Below, piece by piece: positions 1 through 7,325 of a DNA stretch of 44,756 bases. The notes beneath the pieces were generated by a model, which saw nothing but the letters and a program-made list of their open reading frames with translations, did not search any database and was not told where the DNA came from. Origin of the DNA: Kiritimatiellia bacterium (GTDB lineage: Bacteria > Verrucomicrobiota > Kiritimatiellia > RFP12 > JAAYLN01). The stretch lies in contig JAGCUY010000065.1 of NCBI GenBank assembly GCA_017962605.1, forward strand, positions 1 to 44,756, given 5' to 3'. The position numbers were made by a program, and so were the translations under genes. Position 1 is the first letter of the stretch. Each line of letters begins with the position of its first letter.

Positions 1-157
1 GTTTTTTTGCATGGCTATTATGCCAAAACGAAAAGTCTTCCCGTTTTTTCACATACGGCAACTCCTGCCAAACCCAGTATCCATGCGGGTCTCAGAAATC
101 GGGGGACAGTTTATCCCCCCATTTTTGGGGGATAAGCCTGCTGCGGAGGTGCAGAGG

Positions 158-537
158 GCGCTACCGCGCCGAAATTGGGAAACTGGTGCGCCGTCTCGCT
201 TCGCGAGCCAACGGCCCTGACGCCGTCGCATTGGGACAAGCCCCATGCGCCCACGTCCATGCCGTATGGCTTCGCCACGGCGGACCAGATTGGGAACCGC
301 CTCCGGCGGACTAGGAAAGTTCTTGGAAGCCCATGCACAACAAACCTCCATCCTTTCAACTTCTATTCCTAAGATTTCCCATGCCGCAATGCGGCCTTCC
401 CAATCTGCCGGGGAACGGCCACAGGCCGTGTGGCTGGGCTGGTGACGCATGAAGCTTGCTTCGGTGCGTCGGCAGCCACGCCGCAGAATGCGCATAGCGC
501 ATCCCCGGCAGCTTCCAAATATCGGCGCGGTAGCGCC
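158..537. repeat. Inverted repeat pair around a 325-bp spacer
   Basis: About 26 bases at 158-183 (core GCTACCGCGCCGA) recur as the reverse complement at 511-537 (core TCGGCGCGGTAGC), with a few mismatches. Each arm also contains its own small GGCGC/GCGCC hairpin. The arrangement suggests two inverted copies of a REP-like dispersed repeat rather than insertion-sequence ends, because no transposase gene lies between them. Confidence 0.5.
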
Positions 538-598
538 TATTGAGGGATACTTACGTTCCATACTTCCATGTTTCGCGCGGAGCGCCATTCGTTGACAA

Positions 599-624
599 CT
601 CTGTGTCTCTGTGCCTCTGTGTGA
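599..624. repeat. Octad tandem repeat (CTGTGNCT)
   Basis: Three consecutive 8-bp units of the type CTGTGNCT are visible just upstream of the dnaE promoter. From memory, repeats of this kind are dispersed in many environmental bacterial genomes, where read-through on the complementary strand yields HRDTETQ-like peptides. No gene function is assigned. Confidence 0.6.
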
Positions 625-666
625 ACAATCTTGTCGCATCCACGGGAGACGGGTTGGGGGGAGTTT

Positions 667-675
667 TGGTAGAAT
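667..675 (+). promoter_or_regulatory. Putative extended -10 promoter of dnaE
   Basis: TGG followed by TAGAAT at 670-675 forms an extended -10 element 25 bp upstream of the dnaE start. No good -35 box is visible at 17 bp. TGG-TATAAT extended -10 elements recur elsewhere in this window (near 13950, 19538 and 23979), which supports the reading. Confidence 0.4.
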
Positions 676-699
676 GGAAAGACATCATCGAGGTAATTA

Positions 700-3600
700 A
701 TGGCCGACAACGTCCCTTTCGCACATTTGCATGTCCACACAACCTATTCGCTTCTCGACGGCGCATGCCAGATAAAGCCGCTGGTGAAGCGCGTCAAGGA
801 GCTGGGGATGTCGGCCTGCGCCATCACCGACCACGGAAACCTCTTCGGCCTCAAGGCCTTCTATGACGTGTGCATGAAGGAGGGCGTGAAGCCCATCCTC
901 GGCTGCGAGGCCTACGTGGCGCGGCGCTCGCGCTTCGACAAGTCCGAGCGCATCGACCGCTCCGGCGCGCACCTCATCCTCCTTGCGAAGAACCTCGTCG
1001 GCTACAAGAACCTCGTGAAGCTCATCTCCTACGCCTACACCGAGGGCTTCTACATGCGCCCGCGCATCGACAAGGAGCTGCTGGAGAAATACCACGAGGG
1101 GCTGATCTGCTCGTCGGCCTGCGTGGCGGGCGAGGTGCCGAACCTGATTCTCGAGAACCGCATGGACGACGCCCTCGCGGCGGCCCGCTGGTTCCGCGAC
1201 CTTTTCGGCGAGGACTACTACCTTGAGGTGATGCGCCACCAGGCGGCGCCGGATGTGGCCGTGCTGCGCGACGGCGAGGAGCCGCTTGAGCAGATGCAGG
1301 ACAAGGTGAACGCGGGCGTCATGGAAATCGCGGCCAAGCTCGGCGCGAAGGTAATCGCCACCAACGACGTCCACTTCCTGCGCGAGGAGGACGCCGAGGC
1401 GCACGACATCCTCCTTTGCCTTGGCTCCGGCAAGAAGGTCACCGACAAGGACCGCCTCCGCTACACGCGCCAGGAGTGGCTGAAGTCCTACGATGAAATG
1501 CTCGCCAACCTCCCCGGGTTCGCCGAGCAGATCCACAACACGCTGGAGATCGTGGGCAAGGTCGAGGAATACAAGCTGAACCGCGACCCCATCCTCCCCG
1601 TGTTCCCGATTCCGGCGGAGTTCGGGAACGAGGAGGACTATCGCGCGAACTACGGCGAGGAGGAGCTGAGGGCGGAGTTCGGAGACCGCTTCGAGAAGCT
1701 CTCCGCCGGCGGGCTGGACAAGGTCGTGCGCATCAAGTTCGAGGCCGACTACCTCGAGCACCTGGCCCGCGCCGGCGCCGCCCGCCGCTGGCCCGACGGC
1801 CTCGCGCCGGAGGCCGAGGAGCGCCTGGTCTTCGAATTGGAGACCATCAAGAAGATGGGCTTCCCGGGATACTTCCTCATCGTCCAGGACTACATTTCTG
1901 CGGCGCGGTCGATGGACGTCTCCGTCGGCCCGGGGCGCGGCTCCGGCGCCGGGTCCATCGTGGCGTACTGCCTGGGCATCACAAACATCGACCCGCTCAA
2001 ATACGACCTCCTCTTCGAGCGCTTCCTCAACCCCGACCGCATCTCGATGCCTGACTTCGACGTCGATTTCGACGACAACGGCCGCGGCCGCGTCCTCGAA
2101 TACGTCGCCGGCAAATACGGCACCGACCACGTCGCCCACATCGTCACGTTCGGGCAGATGGCGCCAAAGATGGCCATCAAGGACGTCTGCCGCGTGATGG
2201 ACATCCCCCTGGCGGACTCCAACCGCCTCGCGGCGCTGGTGCCGTCCACGCCGAAGATCACCTTCAACAAGGCGCTCGACGAGAGCGAGCCGCTTCGCAA
2301 GGAGTTCGATTCGGGCACGCCCGAAATCCAGAGGGCGCTGCGTCTGGCACGCACCCTCGACGGCACGCTGCGCCAGCCAGGCGTCCACGCCTGCGGCGTA
2401 ATCATCTCGCGCGACCCGCTGATCGACGTCATCCCAGTGATGCCCACGGAGAACGAGTCGCTGCTCACGACGCAATATGACGGCCATTTCGTGGAGCCAA
2501 TCGGCCTGCTCAAGATGGACTTCCTGGGCCTCAAGACCCTCACCGTCCTCAAGGAGTGCATCGCCGGCATAAAGGAGGACTACGGCATCGAGATAGACCC
2601 CGACGCCCTCCCGCTCGACGACGCCGAGACATACGCGCTGTTCTCACGGGGCGAGACCACGGGCCTCTTCCAGTTTGAATCGGAGGGCATGAAGAAATAC
2701 CTGCGGGCCCTCAAGCCCACGCGGCTGGAGGACCTCGTGGCCATGAACGCCCTCTTCCGCCCCGGCCCGATGCAATACATCGAGCACTTCATCGCCCGCA
2801 AACACGGCCGCGAGCCGATTGTCTACGACCACCCGCTGATGGAGGAGTATCTCAACACCACCTACGGCATCTGCGTGTACCAGGAACAGGTGATGCTGCT
2901 GTCGCGCCGCCTCGGCGGCTTCACCAGAGGCCAGTCGGACACCCTCCGCAAGGCGATGGGCAAAAAGCAGATCGACGTGATGAACAAGCTTTACGGCGAG
3001 TTCGTGAAGGGCTGCCTCGCCAACCCGAAGTTCTGCACCGGCAAGACCACCGCCGCAGTTCCGATCTTCGACCGCGACAAGGAGGGCAACATCGTGGCCG
3101 ACGCCAAAGGCGTCCCGCAGTTCCACGTCGAAACCAGGAACCTCGACCTCACGAAACCCGATGACGCGAAGCTGCTCATAGACAAGATCTGGAACGACTG
3201 GCGCGCCTTCGCGGAATACGCCTTCAACAAGTCGCACGCCGTCTGCTACGCCTACCTCGCCTACCAGACGGGCTACCTCAAGGCCCACTACAAGGCGGAG
3301 TTCATGTGCGCCCAGATCGACTCCGAAATCAACAACTCGGACAAGGTCGCGGCGCTGGTCGCGGAATGCGCCGACCTCGGCATGAAGGTGGAGCCGCCCG
3401 ACGTCAACTTCTCGCTGGGCCGCTTCTCGCCGGGCGACAACTCCGTGCGTTTCGGTCTTGGCGGCATCAAGAACGTCGGCAAGAATGCGGCGGAGGCCAT
3501 TGTGGCCGAACGCAAGGCGAACGGTCTCTACAAGAGCTTCATCGACTTCTGTGAGCGCGTAGATCCCACGGTCGTGAAGAAGCGCGACGTGGAGTCGCTC

Positions 3601-4488
3601 ATCAAGGCGGGGGCGATGGACGGCTTCGGCATACACCGGGCGCGCCTTGTCCAGGGCATAGAGTTCGCCTTCGCCTATGCCGCCGAGAAGCAGCGCGACA
3701 AGGCGGCGGGGCAGGGGAACCTCTTCGAGGCATTCGACATGGGAGAAGAGGTCGGGGTCACAGATTCCGACCTCCCCGACTGCCAGCCGTGGTCGCAGCG
3801 CGAGGCCCTCCAGACGGAGAGGGAGCTTGTCGGCCTCTACCTCTCAGGCGACCCGCTCGGCAAATACCGCGTGTTCATAGGCGAGCTTGCCACGCGCTCC
3901 GTCTCGCAGGCGCTGTCCTTCCGCGGCCCGGATGACCAGGAGGCCCGCATCTGCGGCCTCGTCACCGACATCCAGATAAAGACCACCCGCGAAAAGCACG
4001 AGCAGATGGCCATAGTCACCATCGAGGATGGCGGCGACCACATGGAGGTAATCCTCTTCCCGCGCGCCTACGCCTTCGGCTCCAACAAGGCGGCGCTCCA
4101 GCTCAACGAGCCAGTGATGTTCTCGGGCGAACTCCACTACGAGAGCGAGAAGGTCAGCCTGCGCGCGAACGAGGCGTTCCGCCTGGCCGACGCCGCATCC
4201 GCCTTCACGGACAAGGTAATCGTCTCGCTGCCATTTTCCGAAGACGGGGCGCTTGCCGAGAAGGTTTCCAAGGTGCTGGCCGGCCATCCGGGCACGGTTC
4301 CGGTGGCGCTTTCGATGCGCGACAGCGAGGGCAACGTCGTCCACATAGACATCCCCTTCGCCTACTCCGTCGCGCCTGACTTCTCCCTTGCCGAAGACAT
4401 GTCGCGCGACATCGGCCCCCGCGCGATGCACCTAGTCTCCAAGGACAGCATCTACCAGGAATACAAGCCGCGCCGCTGGCGCGGATAG
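700..4488 (+). CDS. dnaE: DNA polymerase III subunit alpha
   Basis: Replicative polymerase catalytic subunit, 1262 residues, somewhat longer than the roughly 1160 of E. coli. An N-terminal PHP domain begins with HLHVHTTYS and keeps the metal-binding-type motifs (ITDHGN, GCEAY, NDVHF), so it may retain proofreading nuclease activity, unlike the degenerate E. coli PHP domain. The palm carries PDFDVDF with catalytic aspartates at about D452 and D454 and a third at about D607 in MDFLGLKTL. GPGRGSGAGS lies just before the palm acids. Helix-hairpin-helix and OB-fold regions follow (residues about 900-1180). The ATG at 700 is preceded by GAGG at 689. The gene stands alone and converges on the 4551-5555 gene. 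No truncation or missing motif was seen. Confidence 0.97.
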   Translation: MADNVPFAHLHVHTTYSLLDGACQIKPLVKRVKELGMSACAITDHGNLFGLKAFYDVCMKEGVKPILGCEAYVARRSRFDKSERIDRSGAHLILLAKNLVGYKNLVKLISYAYTEGFYMRPRIDKELLEKYHEGLICSSACVAGEVPNLILENRMDDALAAARWFRDLFGEDYYLEVMRHQAAPDVAVLRDGEEPLEQMQDKVNAGVMEIAAKLGAKVIATNDVHFLREEDAEAHDILLCLGSGKKVTDKDRLRYTRQEWLKSYDEMLANLPGFAEQIHNTLEIVGKVEEYKLNRDPILPVFPIPAEFGNEEDYRANYGEEELRAEFGDRFEKLSAGGLDKVVRIKFEADYLEHLARAGAARRWPDGLAPEAEERLVFELETIKKMGFPGYFLIVQDYISAARSMDVSVGPGRGSGAGSIVAYCLGITNIDPLKYDLLFERFLNPDRISMPDFDVDFDDNGRGRVLEYVAGKYGTDHVAHIVTFGQMAPKMAIKDVCRVMDIPLADSNRLAALVPSTPKITFNKALDESEPLRKEFDSGTPEIQRALRLARTLDGTLRQPGVHACGVIISRDPLIDVIPVMPTENESLLTTQYDGHFVEPIGLLKMDFLGLKTLTVLKECIAGIKEDYGIEIDPDALPLDDAETYALFSRGETTGLFQFESEGMKKYLRALKPTRLEDLVAMNALFRPGPMQYIEHFIARKHGREPIVYDHPLMEEYLNTTYGICVYQEQVMLLSRRLGGFTRGQSDTLRKAMGKKQIDVMNKLYGEFVKGCLANPKFCTGKTTAAVPIFDRDKEGNIVADAKGVPQFHVETRNLDLTKPDDAKLLIDKIWNDWRAFAEYAFNKSHAVCYAYLAYQTGYLKAHYKAEFMCAQIDSEINNSDKVAALVAECADLGMKVEPPDVNFSLGRFSPGDNSVRFGLGGIKNVGKNAAEAIVAERKANGLYKSFIDFCERVDPTVVKKRDVESLIKAGAMDGFGIHRARLVQGIEFAFAYAAEKQRDKAAGQGNLFEAFDMGEEVGVTDSDLPDCQPWSQREALQTERELVGLYLSGDPLGKYRVFIGELATRSVSQALSFRGPDDQEARICGLVTDIQIKTTREKHEQMAIVTIEDGGDHMEVILFPRAYAFGSNKAALQLNEPVMFSGELHYESEKVSLRANEAFRLADAASAFTDKVIVSLPFSEDGALAEKVSKVLAGHPGTVPVALSMRDSEGNVVHIDIPFAYSVAPDFSLAEDMSRDIGPRAMHLVSKDSIYQEYKPRRWRG

Positions 4489-4505
4489 CAGTTAGCCTGT
4501 GGTCA

Positions 4506-4551
4506 GGCGCAACGCGCCAAACATCTAAACTTCAAGGCGGCATTGGCCGCC
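4506..4551. repeat. Twin-hairpin repeat, copy 1 (possible bidirectional terminator)
   Basis: Hairpin GGCGC-aac-GCGCC (4506-4518), a linker containing AAACATCTAAACTTC, then hairpin GGCGGC-attg-GCCGCC (4536-4551). It fills the gap between the converging ends of dnaE and the next gene and touches the latter's stop codon. On the minus strand the linker reads GAAGTTTAGATGTTT, shared with copies near 6059, 7176 and 7282. No T-run follows, so a terminator role is inference. Confidence 0.6.
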
Positions 4552-5555
4552 TACTTCACCTTGATCCGCAAGAAGGCGCTTGTTGCCGTGCCGTCGCCGG
4601 GGGTGACGGTAAAGGTCATGGTGTTGTCGGCATTGCGAGTGGCGCCACTGACGGTTGGCATCAGTTTTGCCGCTCCGTCCCAGTCGCGGAGGTCGCTTGT
4701 AGCCTCGAACATCGACGCGACCTTCTCCGCCGCGACCTTCACGACATCCTCGCCGTCCTTCACCTCGACCGTCACGTTCAAGGAGGACGTGGCTTCGCCC
4801 GCGTCATCGAAGCTCAACCCCGTAATCGTGATTGCCGGCTCGTTCTCAAATAGCGCCTCTGCGCCCAGCAGCCACGACACCGCCGCGTTCGACGATGCAA
4901 CCACAGCCGTCTCGCCACCCGCAACGCCCTGCGCCCATTCCCTGAAGGCCGCATACTTTGTGGAATCACCGCTGATGGCCGCCATGACGGCCGTCGCGTC
5001 AGTGAAACCGGCGCCTGCAATGGCGTTGGTCACAGTCTCAGGCGTGGCGGGCAGGGGAAGCTCTGGCAGCACCCCGCCACCGGCGGGCGTCCACGACACG
5101 CAGTCGAGGAACCCGGAGTCGCCGTCTGGCGTCCCGTCCCAGAAGAACTCCCACGCCAGATGGTGCTGGCCGGAGCCGACGACGGAGAGCGTGCAAATCG
5201 ACCATGTTTCGGAATCGCAGAGTTCGACATCTTTCCCATCGACCATGAAGGCGATGCCCGCCAGCGCAGTTCCGGTTGCGACTTTCCACCGGAAGGAAAC
5301 CGTTCCGGGGCCGTTCACTCGCGTCGCAAGCCGCGCGACGCCTCCTGCGCCTTCCGCGTAGGCAGCGCAGGCGTCCACGCCGTCCCAGGAGGGCGACGGC
5401 ACGGCGGACCATTCCCCGGCACCTTCGCCGCCAGTTGTCCAGTCGAGTCCGGGGGCGTCCAACGCGGAGCCGAGCGTCAGTTCGGCAAGCCCCGGCGTCC
5501 ATTGCACGTCGTCCAGCCAACTGCAGTCCTCGCCCGACGAACCCTTCGCGCTCAT
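4551..5555 (-). CDS. Beta-sandwich surface-protein fragment lacking a signal peptide
   Basis: 334 residues, not matched to a named family. Residues 1-17 end in DDVQWTPG; residues about 28-146 then form a complete domain that ends in the related string DCVSWTP. The protein therefore appears to start with the tail of one copy and continue with a full copy of a repeated MAM/jelly-roll-like domain. Residues about 155-235 look helical, and the last ~100 residues look like another beta-sandwich ending in FLRIKVK. Domains of this kind are typical of large secreted PVC proteins, yet there is no signal peptide. The ATG at 5555 has a strong GGAGGAG site upstream and an in-frame stop two codons before it. 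I read it as a 5'-truncated remnant that acquired a start, or a cytoplasmic derivative. It converges on dnaE. Confidence 0.6.
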   Translation of the reverse strand: MSAKGSSGEDCSWLDDVQWTPGLAELTLGSALDAPGLDWTTGGEGAGEWSAVPSPSWDGVDACAAYAEGAGGVARLATRVNGPGTVSFRWKVATGTALAGIAFMVDGKDVELCDSETWSICTLSVVGSGQHHLAWEFFWDGTPDGDSGFLDCVSWTPAGGGVLPELPLPATPETVTNAIAGAGFTDATAVMAAISGDSTKYAAFREWAQGVAGGETAVVASSNAAVSWLLGAEALFENEPAITITGLSFDDAGEATSSLNVTVEVKDGEDVVKVAAEKVASMFEATSDLRDWDGAAKLMPTVSGATRNADNTMTFTVTPGDGTATSAFLRIKVK

Positions 5556-5812
5556 ATGCTACCTCTCCTCCTCCCCTCCGATTCCATCTTGACCAAGGAC
5601 GCACCACCCGGACGCGGAGGAAAAAACAGTGGCGTGCCTATATCCATGTCTAGACAGAGGCGTCGCCAAACGCCCAAAAGTAAACATGAATGAAGACACG
5701 CCACGCGGCATTCACCGCGCAGCGCGACTTCGTATCTCGCTTCCTATTTATCAACTTTGGCGAAGTTTCTACAAAGCGAAAATACGCTGTCGCGTACGCA
5801 GCCTTGCAGGAT

Positions 5813-5856
5813 TAGTCGCCAGTCGCTAGTCGCTAGACTTTCGACTTTCGACTTGT
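5813..5856. repeat. Heptad tandem array, left of the Rpn gene
   Basis: About six 7-bp units pass from AGTCGCT type into ACTTTCG type. The CTTTCGA half is the reverse complement of the TCGAAAG units in the array at 7119-7178, so the two arrays form inverted flanks around the Rpn-family nuclease gene. Confidence 0.75.
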
Positions 5857-6058
5857 CTTGCAAGACCCTTGCCGATGAAGCGTCGATTTATTGAATCGTT
5901 TTAGTCGCCAGTGAGCGCGACTCTGGAACTTTTCCGTTCATCAGCCCCAACCCCTGCGCAGCGGCTCCGGGAGCGGCTGCGGCAGAGTATATCCAAAGAA
6001 CTTTATCGCCTCGCGGGCGCACGCGCCAGCGAGAATTGTGTAATTATTCTAACACATT

Positions 6059-6114
6059 GCGCCTTCGGGCGCAAATGGCAATTTTGGAAGTTTAGAGGTT
6101 TGCGCTGGCGCGCC
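6059..6114. repeat. Twin-hairpin repeat, copy 2
   Basis: Hairpin GCGCC-ttcg-GGCGC (6059-6072), a linker with GGAAGTTTAGAGGTTT, then GCGC-tg-GCGC overlapping the palindrome GGCGCGCC (6102-6114). It lies about 50 bp past the Rpn gene stop, so it sits at a gene 3' end like copies 1 and 4. Confidence 0.6.
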
Positions 6115-6162
6115 CTGGAAGTTTTCCGGCGCACCCGCGACGAATGTGATAAAGGATTGGTG

Positions 6163-7110
6163 TTAGAGCGAGGTGATTTCGGCGGCGGACAGACCGGTTG
6201 CCGCCGAAATCTGTTCAACAGGCAGCCCCATTCTCTTCAGATTATGAGCGGTCTGCCGCAACTTTTCAACCGCCGCGTCGCGCTCTGCCGCCGCCGCATC
6301 AAGTTTGGCCGTCGCCGCGTCGGCTCTCGCCATCGCCGCGTCGAGTTTGGCGTGGGCTTCGTCCAGTTCAGCACGAGCCGCGTCGAGTTTGGACATCGCC
6401 GCATCGTGCGCTTCCATCAGCGCCTTGTCCCGGCGAACCTGATCCCAGTACCTGTCGTAGTCGAGCAACTCGGCCTCGCTGTACGCCGACTCTTCGAGTA
6501 TCTCAAGCGCCTGACACGTCTGCGGGTTGTCCAGAAGTTCGGCCGGCGCGCTTTTCGACTTCTCGTCAATCTCAGTCAGGAAACGAAGCCACAGGACCTG
6601 CATCTTCCTCTCGGTGAGGTTCTGCGCCTTGAACTTCGGCAACTCGATGAACACGAGGTGCAGGCCCTCGAGGACTTTCCCGCTGTCCTGGGCGTGAACC
6701 ATCCTGTAGTAGTGGTAGTACCCGTCCATGCCCGGCTCGAAGACCTTGTTGACGAAGTTGAGCGCATAGACGGGCTGGAGCAGATTGTACTGCTCCGACT
6801 TGTCAAGCTGCCTGACATACGCCTTGGACGCATTGAAGAGGACGCGCTCGCGGAAATCCGCCGTCCAGTTCATCTGCATCTCGACGATGAACTTGCGCCC
6901 GCCGGTCTCCTCGCAGCGGACATCCACAATCGTGTTCTTGCTCGTCGGGGTGCGCGGCACGAGTTCAGATGGAAGGTATTCGATTGACTCGACCTTCTTG
7001 CCGTCTTCAAGTGGCAATAGGGCGTTGAGGAGGCTTATGACGAGGTTCTTGTGCTCGCCGAAAACCTTCTTGAACGTCACATCCGCTTTGGGGTCAAGAT
7101 ACTTTGCCAT
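6163..7110 (-). CDS. Rpn-family recombination-promoting nuclease / PD-(D/E)XK putative transposase
   Basis: 315 residues. The N-terminal DPKADVTFKKVFGEHKN and the nuclease core (D in NTIVDVRCEE, ExQ in FIVEMQ, about residues 60-80) match the PD-(D/E)XK nuclease family related to E. coli RpnA-E, often annotated as transposase_31 or PDDEXK_2. Known Rpn proteins are DNA endonucleases that stimulate RecA-independent recombination. Residues about 225-285 form a coiled coil of repeated KLDAA-type heptads, and the C-terminus (MGLPVEQISAATGLS) resembles the short helix-turn-helix tail of this family. No Shine-Dalgarno site is evident before the ATG at 7110, because an AGTCGAA heptad array starts within 10 bp. 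It is flanked on both sides by inverted heptad arrays, which suggests a mobile cassette. Expression is uncertain. Confidence 0.9.
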   Translation of the reverse strand: MAKYLDPKADVTFKKVFGEHKNLVISLLNALLPLEDGKKVESIEYLPSELVPRTPTSKNTIVDVRCEETGGRKFIVEMQMNWTADFRERVLFNASKAYVRQLDKSEQYNLLQPVYALNFVNKVFEPGMDGYYHYYRMVHAQDSGKVLEGLHLVFIELPKFKAQNLTERKMQVLWLRFLTEIDEKSKSAPAELLDNPQTCQALEILEESAYSEAELLDYDRYWDQVRRDKALMEAHDAAMSKLDAARAELDEAHAKLDAAMARADAATAKLDAAAAERDAAVEKLRQTAHNLKRMGLPVEQISAATGLSAAEITSL

Positions 7111-7118
7111 GTCAGGTT

Positions 7119-7178
7119 AAGTTGAAAGTCAAAAGTCGAAAGTCAAAAGTCGAAAGTCGAAAGTCGAAAGTTGAAAGG
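7119..7178. repeat. Heptad tandem array (AAGTCGA units), right of the Rpn gene
   Basis: Eight consecutive 7-bp units of AAGTCGA with AAGTTGA and AAGTCAA variants, lying immediately upstream of the Rpn coding start. Period 7 holds across about 60 bp. The units are the reverse complement of those at 5835-5856 on the other side of the gene. Confidence 0.85.
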
Positions 7179-7202
7179 TTTAGATGTTTTGGCGCACCCG
7201 CT
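7176..7202. repeat. Twin-hairpin repeat, copy 3 (partial)
   Basis: AGGTTTAGATGTTTTGGCGC follows the heptad array directly and matches the linker and the start of the second hairpin of the other three copies. The second arm is degenerate (acccgc), so this is a partial copy. Confidence 0.5.
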
Positions 7203-7281
7203 AAACTATGTCAATGCTACCATAATGAAGCATGGCCGTCAAGAAAAATGGGAAGAATGTTTGAGCCTTTCAGGCGAAGTT

Positions 7282-7325
7282 TGGCGCGATGCGCCCTGGA
7301 GGTTTAGAGGTTGGGCGCAAGCGCC
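7282..7325. repeat. Twin-hairpin repeat, copy 4, containing the beta-mannosidase stop codon
   Basis: Hairpin GGCGC-gat-GCGCC, linker CTGGAGGTTTAGAGGTTG, then hairpin GGCGC-aa-GCGCC. The minus-strand stop codon of the mannosidase (7304-7306) lies in the linker, and the last residues ALAPNL are encoded by the second hairpin. A repeat has therefore supplied a gene's 3' end. Confidence 0.65.

Larger units (their letters stand above)
1..699. other. Intergenic region rich in short palindromes, no gene seen
   Basis: No reading frame here has a credible start, ribosome-binding site and protein-like composition; the open frames are overlapping and antisense to one another. The DNA contains many short GC palindromes such as GGCGCtaccGCGCC (near 157 and again near 523-537), an inverted repeat pair and an octad tandem repeat (both listed separately). 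The promoter of dnaE must lie at the right end. Confidence 0.6.
5556..6162. other. Intergenic region with heptad and hairpin repeats
   Basis: No supported gene. The stretch holds a heptad array (5813-5856), a solitary AGTCGCCAGT at about 5904, and the twin-hairpin copy near 6059-6114. The base composition is lower in GC than in the genes. No transposase or RNA gene was recognised. Confidence 0.5.

Noticed and set aside
697..2487. 596-residue open frame antisense to dnaE
   Set aside because: It mirrors the dnaE codons in GC-rich DNA, has Val/Leu/Arg/His-biased composition and no ribosome-binding site; dnaE itself is unmistakable.
5556..6162. tRNA or small RNA gene in the intergenic repeats
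   Set aside because: No cloverleaf with TTCRA-type loop or CCA end was found; the visible hairpins are explained by the repeats.
5911..6987. 358-residue open frame antisense to the Rpn gene
   Set aside because: Arginine-rich mirror of the Rpn coiled-coil coding sequence; the Rpn motifs are on the other strand.
5813..7178. Classical insertion sequence with terminal inverted repeats and target duplication
   Set aside because: The flanks are tandem heptads rather than defined inverted termini, and no target duplication was found by eye.
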